This document shows positions 9,352 to 18,769 of a stretch of DNA of 24,070 bases, in pieces (positions within the stretch are counted from its first letter, which is position 1; every line of letters begins with the position of its first letter). The translations under genes and the position numbers were made by a program. Below the pieces are notes generated by a model. The model did no database searches and was not told the DNA's origin. It saw only the letters and a list, made by a program, of their open reading frames with translations. The stretch is from Phoronis australis (lineage: Eukaryota > Phoronida > Phoronidae): assembly GCA_002633005.1 (NCBI GenBank), contig NMRA01000093.1:1015296-1039365 (forward strand), in the 5' to 3' direction.

Positions 9352-9735
9352 AAAAAAGCAAGTAGACAGGAGTATTAAAATGTAATGAAAACAGGTACGA
9401 AACATATTTAAAACCAACGTTCCTTTGGGAAGTGGCCCAATGTCAAGATCAACGCAAATTAACTTTTTAGTCTATTTGTAATATTTTTAATAAATGTACC
9501 AAGTTAAAACTCCTCTCTTGAACTCTGTGCAAATGCCAGAGAAAAACAATTTGGCCGGGTGTTATAAAGTGATCGCCATTGTTGAGAAAGTAGTGCTGGC
9601 TATTTACCTTTCCACTTCATTGAGCTCAGATCTACATCAGTACAAAGGGTGTGCTGAACAGGTATCATAAAAGTTGTCTGGGGCTTAGAGAATCAGAGTG
9701 GTGACCAGTGAAGAGAAATTCTCCACATGGACACC
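9352..9735 (-). repeat. Inverted repeat copy B', second part
   Basis: It continues the reverse complement of repeat B from the insertion point to its left end (about 3172-3545). Matching blocks include AGTATTAAAATG, CTCTGTGCAAATGCCAGAG and the end block GAAATTCTCCACATG at 9716-9730. Homology ends close to where B joins arm A, so the A/B boundary is a real repeat edge. Confidence 0.85.
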
Positions 9736-10340
9736 AAATTTCAGCTAGAATAATTACCAAATTCAACAGTTTTTTTTCCAGATTTCTAGTAGTAGTTGTG
9801 AATGTCAATACTTATCTAAACAAATTGCTAAGCCATCACTCACCTGATGGGAACGGGTGCCTGTGCCTTCTGATAGCGGATACTTCTTTAATTGCATTAT
9901 TATTATTGCAAATTTGATTGAGAAGTGAACGAAAGAACCTTTCACATTACGGATTTAGTACGGTGGACAAGTAGTAAGTACAGTCTGTCTCGACAACTAG
10001 TGTTTGAGACCCAACGCCAACGGTGATTTGAAGACCAGTCTAAATTTAGTTCAGTAGGCCTACGTTTGAAAAGAACGACCAGCGACCGCTCCAAAGTCAA
10101 AGAAGATAAGACTCAAAACTAAGCTAACTCGCCATGCCGAGTTGAGTTCTGTCGCAATAGTTGGGAAATTCCCGACATCATGCAGCCTCCACTTCAATAA
10201 CGCAAGGACCTCGCTAAAAAGCAAGACTTCGCGAGATTACGTGAGATATTGCCGTGAATTTTAAAAGAGAACTTGTGACTTTGCTTAGCAAAATTACTTT
10301 TTTTTACTGTCGCGACATCTAGCGACCAGATAGCATTTTA
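9736..10340. other. Intergenic DNA, becoming GC-richer to the right
   Basis: No gene is recognised. From about 10080 CpG dinucleotides become more frequent (for example CTTCGCGAGATTACGTGA near 10217), which fits the approach to a promoter. Confidence 0.4.
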
Positions 10341-10348
10341 CCGGTGTC

Positions 10349-10433
10349 GCGTGAAATTTCTTCCCAATTCGACTTTGCGCATGCGCAGATTGGCCAGGTT
10401 GGCATCCGGTCTTGTGAGCGTGAAATATCTTCC
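10349..10433 (+). promoter_or_regulatory. Promoter-like segment with an NRF-1-type palindrome
   Basis: TGCGCATGCGCA at 10376-10387 is a perfect match to the NRF-1 consensus, followed at once by ATTGG (inverted CCAAT box, 10389-10393). A 16-bp direct repeat with one mismatch flanks it: GCGTGAAATTTCTTCC at 10349-10364 and GCGTGAAATATCTTCC at 10418-10433. The position, about 200 bases before the ATG at 10581, suits a TATA-less promoter. Function is inferred; no transcript evidence can be seen. Confidence 0.45.
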
Positions 10434-10439
10434 TAAGGC

Positions 10440-10493
10440 ATAGGCAATGACCATCGCCTCTGTTGGGCAACAGAGGCGATGGTCATTGCCTAT
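10440..10493. repeat. Perfect hairpin, 26-bp arms, 2-nt loop
   Basis: Arms 10440-10465 and 10468-10493 are exact reverse complements (start ATAGGCAATGACC), with loop GG. Such a long perfect arm with almost no loop suggests a recent snap-back duplication at a break or template switch. It lies between the NRF-1-like site and the candidate start codon, so it would fall in the promoter or 5' UTR. Confidence 0.95.
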
Positions 10494-10580
10494 CCAAGGC
10501 ACTTCTGTGCGCTATTCTGAGACAGTTGAGTCGTTATCTGCTACGAACACGAACATTCCAGGCGTTTTTTTTTTGCAAAG

Positions 10581-10712
10581 ATGCATGATCTCAAGTACAG
10601 TGAGAGTGACGTGAAGAAGTTTTTGGAGGATGGATCCCATCCGTTGACTTTGACGAAGAGTCAGCGCAAGGCTTTACGAAGTTGTGCCAAGGACTTTCGC
10701 CGTTTCGGTTAG
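10581..10712 (+). CDS. Candidate first exon, 43 codons, unknown protein
   Basis: ATG at 10581 (GCAAAGATGC) opens 43 codons to TAG at 10710-10712, and a consensus splice donor GTAAGT starts at 10713. The peptide is charged and protein-like, with KYSESDVKKFLEDGSHP and SQRKALRSCAKDFRRFG. The other two frames close quickly. Upstream lie an NRF-1-type site and CpG-richer DNA, which fits a gene start. The oddity is that the stop codon lies inside the exon directly before the donor. This could be a short upstream ORF, a decayed gene, or a base error in the last codon. The R-K-A-L-R-x-x-A-K-x-F pattern recalls the region before H2C2 zinc fingers in integrase-derived proteins; that is a weak guess. 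Confidence 0.45.
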   Translation: MHDLKYSESDVKKFLEDGSHPLTLTKSQRKALRSCAKDFRRFG

Positions 10713-13113
10713 GTAAGTCGACTAAAGTGATAGGCCTATTCTATTGGAATTATTATTGACCCTGGTCTAAAAAAATTAAGTGAAATCTGTTGAGCCTACA
10801 TTTGCTATAATAAAACTGAAGTATGTTTGTTGATGTTAAGCAAGGTTATCAATATCATGGCATTCGTAAGTCAAACCCTGTAGTGTAGCTGTAGAGTGTA
10901 GTACTGTACTAGTCTCTGCATTTAGCCAAAATATTTACAGATTACTCCAACCTAGTAGACACTCTAGGAATGATATAATTTCTAATTGTTGAAAGTCAAT
11001 AGAGTTTGATTTTAGTCTGTATATTTTCTGTGTGGTGTTAACTTAGCTGAGTAATGCGATCATGTATTGTTTGATTTAAATAAAGGTAAAATCACAAAAA
11101 ACATGTTACCAGTTTTCTAAATTATCTGGATTAGAACAAACAATTTGAGTAAAAATTAACAAGCAAGCCCTGCAGTGTTTAAGCTCTTACTAAAGTAAAC
11201 ACTTAAGTTGGTTGTTACTAGTTCTCATGGAGAATATTGTACAGTATTGTTCAGCATTCATATACTGTATTGAGTTAATGAATTTTGTGCCATTTAGTAT
11301 GCATCTAGTTGTAATGACTTCCTTTCAGTTTAGCAAAAGTTCATAACATTGCGTCGTGAAATTTCTCTTGTAGTTGTGGTGTGTATGCTGTTGCTGTTCT
11401 ACCTCATTAGCCGCTGGCTAAGACTCTGCAGTCATATAGCATGATGCCAAAAGCTTGTCTTGCTGCATGCCTTCAATTCGGTATAGTATAATTTGCAGCA
11501 CTGGGGGTTTGTACGGAAAACTTCTTCATGATAACGAGTCGCATATTCTCATGTGTTCAGTGTCCTGAAATCAAGTTGTGATATCTGAGTGATACTCTAG
11601 ACCGGATGGGGATTTGCCTGCATTAGAATAATTAGTTCATTGTAATATGGACAGTCTAGGCTCATGCTAGACATTTGCCACCATTGGCGAGTTCTGAGTG
11701 GCACTGGCGACAGTATAGCTAAGTCCATTCGCCAACTTGGCGAATGATTTTGAAGCTTAACCATAAAAATTAATTTCGGGGAAACCTACTTGTGTGTCGA
11801 CTCACTGTCAGTTCGAATCAAGTCGTGCGATGAACAGAAGACTGTTTTTCCGCAGCAAACGCGATCCAGTCTCTCAATAACTTTTTACACTCACAACGTG
11901 GTGTGAGCGAGTCTGAAGTATTTTAATGCCGTTGAAAAGTACCCAGGGCATGAAACTGACCTGATTTGAGATATCTCAAACATGCAATATGAACTCAACC
12001 TTTAAATTTACTATTTTCACATTACGCGAATCTCTCCTTATTCTTTAAGTAACTTTACCAGTTTCAGCTCACAATTTGTCGGGTCAAATATTAATCAAGA
12101 CTAGACACTGGTAGTTTTTTTCAAATCAAAATACGCAACCTGTCATATCTAATCAGCTCGCTAAATGTCATAATTGTAAAATCAGGGCCCTCAATTATCC
12201 AAGAGGAAAGGTGCCTTGCTAATTTTTTTAGGTCAACATCATTTCAATGACCATGTGACCGGCGAACACACGCAGTAACTCTGGTATAGGGGGAGCCATG
12301 TCCAAACTTCTTATATCGTAATAACACCCATGGTGGCTGACATTCCCTCCAACTTAATAGGTTGCTTTATGATCTTGGAATGTTGATAATTTGTTGTTTT
12401 TTTTGCTAAGGCAGATGTCTTTTCTTATTGTACACTTATGAAAAGGACCTGTGCATAACATGAAAAATATCAACTTCGTTCAGTGTAACTGTGTTTTTGT
12501 CAATTGCTGGGGTTGGGAAAAGAGAAAGTACTTAGCCAATAATTTTGAAAATGGTTTAATACCTTTAAAACTCTAGTGTGAACTGTGAACCTAGAAATGT
12601 TGCATATTGGAATACGACCGTTTTGCTCATAGTTGTGCTTGTGGTTAGGCCATTTGTGTAAGGGCTCTGTATATTCTCATTTTGCCTGCGAATTTCTTGC
12701 ATACTTTGCAAATAGTCAGGTACTATAAATCTCGACTTCTATTGTGTTTCCTTTTTTCTTTGAATTGAGCACACTGAGCAGTTTTGAAGGCCAACGTTGT
12801 TGTTGAGGTTTTCAATCGTTCAATTTACTTTTCAGTTTTACTACGTTTAATCTGTTCTCTGGCTTCGCACCATGGGTACTATTCATCATAAGTATATGGA
12901 GAAGGATCTTGAAGCAGCAATCAATCCAAGAATAGCCGTGACATCTCTGATGAAAAGTGTCAAAAAATGATTCAAATGCTGAGAGGTGAGGAGGGGTCAG
13001 ACGGCCTAGTCAGTTTTCCCAAAATCAAGTGGTGGATTGGAAATGAGCATATCCACCTGCTATAACTACTTGGTTCGAATGTCACTGACAGGCTGGCTAT
13101 TCCCACAAGAAGG
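10713..13113 (+). other. Intron-like or intergenic DNA
   Basis: It starts with a consensus donor GTAAGT. No reliable exon, RNA gene or repeat array is seen. A small inverted repeat ATTCGCCAA-C-TTGGCGAAT lies at 11727-11745. A 32-codon ATG frame lies at 12872-12970 and is listed separately. Confidence 0.4.
12872..12970 (+). CDS. Short ORF with strong start context, 32 codons
   Basis: GCACCATGGG is a near-ideal animal start context. The frame gives MGTIHHKYMEKDLEAAINPR and ends in TGA. A pyrimidine-rich acceptor-like sequence (TTACTTTTCAG, ending 12834) precedes it and a donor-like GAGAGGTGAGG follows near 12984, but TGA comes before that donor. No family is recognised. It could be a decayed exon or chance. 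Confidence 0.15.
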   Translation: MGTIHHKYMEKDLEAAINPRIAVTSLMKSVKK

Positions 13114-13598
13114 TACCGTAAACCTGCGGGTTAACACCCTGGGCGCTTAGATTGGGAAACCCTTAGACAAAGGGGGTGGGCCATTAGCCAAGCAGTGGGC
13201 ACTTAAACGGAAAAATTGGCAAAAAGTCGTGGGTGGGCAATTACCCAAGCAGTGACCGCTTATGTCCAAGTTCTAGCAGAAGTGGGGAAGTTTGCAGATT
13301 GTTCATTCAAGCACGAAACTTGTATGGTCGAACAGCAGGACCTAACAACCACAGCGTGCTGCAAGATGTCATACCACGGAGCTTGAATGTCATTCTGTAC
13401 CCGCATGGGTTTGAGTGTAAGTTCTGTAAGCGGTATGTTGGGGATGGGCGATTACCCGAGAGATGGATGCTTACGTAGAAATTAGCACAAAGTAAGGGAT
13501 GGGTGATTACCCAAGCGGTGGGCGCTTAAACTGAAATTGACCAAAAATCAGGATGGGCGATTACACGGGCATGGGCGTTAACCCGCAATTTTGCGGTA
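13114..13598. mobile_element. TIR element built of 50-60-bp subrepeats
   Basis: The ends are imperfect inverted repeats: TACCGTAAACCTGCGGGTTA at the left and its near-reverse TAACCCGCAATTTTGCGGTA at the right. Inside, a degenerate unit recurs on both sides of a unique centre, with blocks like GATGGGCGATTACCC, AAGCGGTGGGCGCTTAAAC and AAATTGGCAAAAAGT (near 13163-13262 and 13440-13575). The subrepeats are direct and echo the ends, as in non-autonomous DNA transposons with repeated transposase-binding sites. The centre (about 13265-13435) has an 81-codon frame that I do not recognise. No clear target duplication is seen. Confidence 0.6.
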
Positions 13599-13762
13599 AT
13601 TGAAATGGAACATCCGACTGTGATAATGATGAGTCACGTAGTTTTGATTATGTGTTTTTGTTATACATGTGTTTTAAGGAGTTACACCACCAACTTGTAT
13701 GACCACTAAGGTATGTGTGAATATCTGTTATTTGTATTTATGCATGTGAATTGTTTTGATAG
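13599..13762. other. Unassigned DNA before the exon candidate
   Basis: Nothing is recognised apart from an acceptor-like TTGTTTTGATAG at its end. Confidence 0.4.
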
Positions 13763-13872
13763 GCTGTAGCTTCATCCATCATGCAGTCTGTCCTCAGCGT
13801 CGTCAAAGCAAGAGGAGTCAGCAGCATACGTCGTGTCCACGCAACATTGTCCATGTCATCTGCACACAGCAG
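13763..13872 (+). CDS. Weak exon candidate, mitochondrial-presequence-like
   Basis: The 110-base segment lies between an AG acceptor (13761-13762) and a GTACTT donor (13873) and is open in one frame. From ATG 13781 it reads MQSVLSVVKARGVSSIRRVH, then Ser-rich sequence. It is rich in Ser, Arg and Val with no acidic residue, like a mitochondrial targeting peptide. Joining the next plausible acceptor (about 14652) would bring an early stop, so I cannot build a gene. The frame also stays open past the donor to TAA near 13960. Confidence 0.2.
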
Positions 13873-14829
13873 GTACTTTATTGCAGCAGACTTCTTGGAT
13901 TCAAATGCAAAGATGTTTCTATACTTACAAGTCGATTTAATGTCCAACAAAATACTGTAAACGTTTTATGGCAGTTTGATGTGTGTGTCTAGGAGTTATA
14001 CTACACACCTGCATAAATTTGTCACTGTCTTACAATCATACTTGGAGCAAAAAATTACAAGACTAGTGAAGTACATTCTGAATATAACTAACCTATACTT
14101 TTTACGGACAGCTTTGATGATGCAATTTCCTTATTTGTGTGTGCATGTAGGAGTTACTGGTGCATATCTGAATAAGATAGATTTTAGATTAACAGTTTCT
14201 GATACGAAATTGATTGCTTGATATTGCATTAAAAGTCTGCATTCTGGGAAATTAGTGGGAGAAAAACAGTTTGTGAAATTGGCTGATTGGAATCGCTAAA
14301 TGATGTACTTGGGAGTTGTGATCTTGACCTCAAGCAACTTGAAGAAACTGACTGGAAGCGCATGCGTGCATTTATCATAAGTGTGACGGACATTAGAAAC
14401 TGTGTGGTAACCACAGAGTTTTCCTTCATGTGCATCATTCAAAATCTTGATTTTTGTGATTTCTTCTGAAAATGTCCTCACATGTTAATGTGAAATGCTC
14501 TACTAGACGTCAGCAATTGTTGACGAGCATTCACTTGCCTCTTTAAAGAGAAGTGGAAATTTGTCCCATTATCAGAAATTCATAACAACATATTATGCTG
14601 ATTTCTTGATTTTTTGTGTACTGTTAAACTTTTGATTTTCTTCTTTTCCAGCTGTGTTGCTGTTTAGACAAGTCTTCTTCAAGATTACAACACACACGCT
14701 TCTGATGTTTTCAAATGGGTACCTAAAAATGCTAGTTCTTTGGCTCTTGTATATAATCAAGTAAGAAAACATCTGTTTATGGTCCCTAAATTTTCAATAC
14801 ACATTGAGAAAAATATTTTATACAATTTC
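13873..14829. other. AT-rich DNA without recognised genes
   Basis: Short frames exist, for example 14287-14469 with LGSCDLDLKQLEETDWKRMR, which looks protein-like. It has no ATG start (it opens at TTG after TGA) and no clear splice sites. An acceptor-like tract ends at 14652 (TTTTCTTCTTTTCCAG) without a usable exon behind it. Confidence 0.4.
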
Positions 14830-15715
14830 AGAATTGTAGATTTTGAAAAAGGTTGCGTATTAGAATATTTGGGACTTCAGTTGCGGCCTCAGTTATCCTA
14901 GCTTTTTGCTTCTCACATTTAACCAAGTTAAGGATTATGTGTTTTTGTCTTCAAGGCTTTCATTAGACATTATGAATGTCTTCTGTACCAAGTTTCGTAG
15001 ATGGGCTCCAACAATTGTTGATTTTGAAAGCGATTTTGGTTTGAATATGTAGTAATATTTGTGCAAATTTCATTATTGGTTCCAGCCATGTTAGCTTTTT
15101 GGCTCTCAAAGGTAATCAAGTTAAGGAACCTGTGGTTTTGTCTCCAAGACTTTCATTAGACATGATGGATATGTATTGTACCAACTTTCGCTGATGTGCT
15201 CCAAAATTAGATTTTGAAAGCGATTTTGGTTTGAATATGTAGTAAAATTTGTGCGAATTTCATTTAAGGTTCCAGCCATGTTAGCTTTTTGGCTCTCAAA
15301 AGTAATCAAGTTAAGGAGCCTGTGGTTTTGTCCCCAAGGCTTTCATTAGACGTGATGAATATGTACTGTACTAACTTTTGCAGATGTGCTCCAAAAATTG
15401 TAGATTTTGCAAGCGATTTTGGTTTGAATATGTAGTAAAATTTCTGCAAATTTCGTTATTGGCCCCAGTCATGTTAGCTTTTTGCTTCTCACAGTTTACC
15501 AAGTTAAAGACCATGTGTTTTGTCTCCAAGAGTTACATTAGACATTGTGAATATGTACTGCACCATCTTTCGTAGATGAGCTCTAAAAATTGAAGATTTT
15601 GAAAGTGATTTTGGTCTAAGTTTGTACAAGTTTACGAATTCTAGCTGTGGCTATATTTATGCTAGGTTTTTGGCTTTCATATTTTATCAAGTTATAGAAC
15701 ACCTGTTTTCTTGTA
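14830..15715 (+). repeat. Satellite-like tandem repeat, about 190-bp unit
   Basis: About four and a half diverged direct copies. The landmark GATTTTGAAAGCGATTTTGG or a close variant starts at about 14839, 15020, 15210, 15403 and 15595, giving periods of 181, 190, 193 and 192. Other shared blocks are TTAGCTTTTTGGCTCTCA, CAAGTTAAGG and CTTTCATTAGACAT. The middle units are most alike, and the first and last are decayed, as expected for unequal crossing-over. No coding frame is kept. Confidence 0.9.
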
Positions 15716-17039
15716 AAATATTTACATATAAATGAAAACTTGTCTGAGCATGTTTCACTGCTAACCAATAAACTTATAGGTCAAAAATTTTTGATTGGGA
15801 TTCTTTGGCGAATCAAGTTAACCTCCACACAGAAAATTGAGGGGGTAATAATTCTTCAACTTCAGTTATGTCACACAACATTTCTAGGTAAGGTCCATTT
15901 CGTTTATCGGCCTACAAAGAATTCCGGGCTATAGAAAAATCAGTTATTTTTACAATGCACTGAGATAATTCCTTGAAGGACATTTTAAACTGGATTGGTA
16001 ACCGAGAATAAGTGGGAAACATTAAATATTAAGCCAAAATCGATGGAATATCACTTATTTAGGGGTCTGTATTAGTGCAGTGTTTAAATATACACTCACA
16101 CACACACACCCGTATATACCTAAAGGGTAGGCCCCTATGCCTTCGTTGTATGAAAAAAAAACAAGCGTCGATTCCAGTCTTTCTGGTGCCTGCCAGAACT
16201 TAAAGTCACATTTCGAGTACGTTGAATTATTTTCAGTTTGACGTTTTTGCGATTTTGCAAACACGTTTAATCAAAAATAGGGTACTAAATTCTCAAGTTG
16301 ACTCAAACCGCGTCACGTGGCGTCGGACCGAACTCGGTAAACTTCGCCCGAGTGTCGCTGTTTGTGTAGATGACAGGATTGTGCATACGATAAGAGGAGG
16401 ATGTTATTCATAAAGCACGCGCGTGGTGGCTACAACTAAGGGTAACAAGTGAGTCCAGAAGTGAATGTCTATACCTAAGCATAAAAGTCTAGCCCCAAGA
16501 CCTAAGTAAGCTTCATATTAATGTAAATAACAACGAGAGAAATCCCAAAAAGTAGTGCTGTGTGAATGCCTTAAACTCGGCCAAGAAACACAACAGCAGA
16601 AAATTTGAGATTTGTTATTCTGCTGTTTTTGGTTTAATTGCAACCATAGTACGGTAGAAGTGTAGGCATTTTCAAATTTTGATCGTCAAATTTGCAAATA
16701 TGTTGTTCAACCAGTGTCCACTTTGATTGTTGGATGGATTGACATGCATGCGTGCACACGTTTGAACATTTCTGTTCTTTTAAATTCGGTACATGCTGAC
16801 AGTATTAAGTTCATTATAGTCCTCCGTCGTGCTAAAAGCCAGACCTTCAACTGCTGTGTTTTCTTGCACTGAGAATACACCGTTGAGCATTTTCACGTTA
16901 TGATCATGAGATGCAAAGGTAGGCATAGACCTCAACTTTGGTCAATGAAAATCTTCTCTAGTCAATCAATGTCAATGGTGCACAACCCCGCAGACTTCAT
17001 ACCAGCCACAAACTAGATGGAAAAGATTTCCAGGGTTCC
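15716..17039. other. Unassigned DNA with a CA microsatellite
   Basis: A short (CA)n tract lies at 16097-16109. A CpG-richer patch around 16310-16440 has CACGTG but no gene signal. Nothing else is recognised. Confidence 0.4.
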
Positions 17040-17150
17040 ATGTCACTATGACGAAGGTTCAATACTCCGAAGGTCCAGTACTCAGAATGCCCATTACTCC
17101 GAAGGTTCGTTATCTTCTAAAGATCACTACTTTGAATTTCCACTATTCCA
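17040..17150 (+). repeat. Degenerate 15-bp minisatellite
   Basis: Short units like ATTACTCCGAAGGTTC recur every 15 or so bases (GACGAAGGTTCAATACTCCGAA, then CATTACTCCGAAGG near 17091). Because 15 is a multiple of three, open frames give repeated HYSEGS-type peptides. The same minisatellite recurs at 18074-18152 and 23728-23838. Confidence 0.65.
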
Positions 17151-17560
17151 AACCCTGGGCCCGGTCTCTAATCTTTGTACTCGAAACGAACTGGAAATTA
17201 TTTTTGGCAATTTCTCTACTCCTTTTGTGCGAACTCAAGATAAGTGGTGATCAGATTGTGCTCGAATAATTATAGTTCATGCATATGAGTTTCTAGTCCA
17301 AGTTTGCACTTAAAAACCCTTACATGCGTACTACAAACTCGAAATTTCGAGTTTAAACTCAAACTTTTAGCTTTAATGTTGGTTTTGTCAACTGAACAAT
17401 ATGACTAATCAATCATCCACGTAAGTCATTATGTATTCGAGCATTGAGTAATGGACACTTATCTTGAGTTCGCACAAAAGTAGATTAAAAAATGCCAAAC
17501 ATTATTTCGAGTTCCATTTCGAGTAAAAAGATTCGAGACTGGGCCCAGAATTCCGACAGT
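17139..17560. repeat. Fold-back palindrome of about 400 bp
   Basis: Left and right halves pair around a centre near 17347. The best blocks are TTTTGTGCGAACTCAAGATA with its reverse complement (about 17223-17247 with 17456-17481) and CTGGGCCC with GGGCCCAG at the outer edges (17154-17161 and 17539-17546). The centre has a perfect 20-bp palindrome, AAACTCGAAATTTCGAGTTT (17335-17354), overlapped by GAGTTTAAACTC. Inner arms are degenerate. It resembles a fold-back element; no gene is inside. Confidence 0.8.
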
Positions 17561-17828
17561 TCACTATTTTGGTTGTGTGATCACGACTCATTCTCAAGCA
17601 GAGACAACATCTGGGGCACGGCTGCGGCGACCAACGGCGGTTTCAATTTAAGAAGACTAAATGGGACTCCCCGACTTCATGAGGACTGGCAGGGACAGGG
17701 TGGCCTAGTAACTTCATTTAGTTTCGACCCGGCCGTGTGCGTCGCGCTGCGATTCGATCTTGACATGAATTTGATGAATTGTATCTTGGCTGATGATTCA
17801 TCAGTATTCCTACTTCATATCATTTTAA
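17561..17828. other. Unassigned DNA with an orphan open frame
   Basis: A 129-codon frame runs from 17492 to 17881, crossing the edge of the fold-back and of the next repeat. It shows no motif I recognise, and its ends lie within repeats, so I treat it as chance. The piece 17610-17760 is unusually GC-rich for this region. Confidence 0.35.
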
Positions 17829-18769
17829 AATGCAAGTGCGTTCTCATTTTAAGACATGCGGGCAATTTCGCATGCGCATGAATTCTGCCAGACTACCGTT
17901 TCTAGTTGTGCTGGCCAGCTGGAGACGGTGGTCACTGTCTACATAAAACCCAAAGTGTTTTAGTGCCCGGACGTTGTTTTCGGTATAGGTGCATCTAATA
18001 GCCGAAATATCGTTTATTTTAAAATGCAAAAGTTCAAAAATCACATCTGAGTCTGAAAGTATAGATATGTTTGGAGCGGTGAATCTTCGGAGTGATGAAT
18101 CGTTGAAGGAATAGTCAGGGAACCTTCCGAGTAGTAAACTTTCGAAATAGTGGGATGTCCCCATCTCCAGCGATGTAAGCAACTTAAGTAACACGCTAAA
18201 ATACAACCAGATATACAATTTTGTTAAGTCATTCGCCAACTAGACTTCATATTTCCGTCTGAGTAGCCATCAGGTGTAATCACTCATTTAAGCATGGCTG
18301 ATTTGAAACTTCGACAGGAAATAACGCGAGAATGTTCTCTTTTTGGACCACATTACATCCTAATTTGTGTCCCGTTCTTTGCGAGCAACCGTCACAGCAT
18401 CCTCGTATCTGGTATTACAAATTCCGTCTCATCTCATGAACATGAGTCGTCGTCATGTATACAGATTCCCCTTCCCCCTAATTCAAAGCTGCGTCAAAGG
18501 CATCGCCGAAAACTCTATAGTGTCGACGTTTGCAAAATACCAAGATCCACCGTTCTTGAAATTCGAACCACCATGTTCGCTACGTACAGTACCTAAACAG
18601 GATATATGCATTTCATTAGAGAGATAGGGACGTGTAAAAAAGTAGCCCCTACATCGATCAAACCTCTGCACGCTACTGCCCCACCGCTAAAAATGACTGT
18701 AAAGTATCTTTTGTTGCATGCAGAATGTTGCTCGACATTATGCAAATGGTTTTAAGCGGTTACCTGGCG
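17829..18769 (+). repeat. Complex repeat, copy 1, non-tandem part
   Basis: It is the reverse complement of 23121-24070 with high identity (for example 18701-18730 with 23161-23190, exact). Parts in order: an end block with AGTTGTGCTGGCCAG near 17904; the 15-bp minisatellite at 18074-18152; a conserved block around ATGGCTGATTTGAAAC (18294); and AAATTCGAACCACC near 18556. It then runs into the 140-bp tandem core. The two copies probably are one non-autonomous element family inserted in opposite orientation. Superfamily is unknown. Confidence 0.9.
17844..18239 (-). pseudogene. Repeat-borne open frame, copy 1
   Basis: A 131-codon minus-strand frame covers the minisatellite and the end block. About 66 codons, including DVIFELLH and RALKHFGFYVDSDHRLQLAS, are shared with the plus-strand frame 23710-24051 in the sister copy. 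The base differences I can see in the shared part all change the amino acid. That argues for drift and against a selected protein. No known domain is recognised. Confidence 0.2.

Noticed and set aside
13029-13085. tRNA-like spacing of an A-box-like TCAAGTGGTGGA and B-box-like GGTTCGAAT
   Set aside because: The A box is a poor match, the last B-box bases disagree, and no acceptor stem forms. A very decayed tRNA-derived SINE cannot be excluded.
13676-14165. Repeated GGAGTTA motifs at about 13679, 13993 and 14150
   Set aside because: Similarity is confined to about ten bases and the spacing is irregular.
14830-15715. CRISPR-like array
   Set aside because: Units are long direct repeats without short repeat/spacer structure; the window is eukaryotic.
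17492-17881. 129-codon open frame
   Set aside because: It spans the edges of two unrelated repeats and shows no motif or splice signals.
18294-18627. Two overlapping frames of 100 and 86 codons in copy 1
   Set aside because: The copy 2 counterpart of the ATG frame stops after six codons, so the frame is not conserved.
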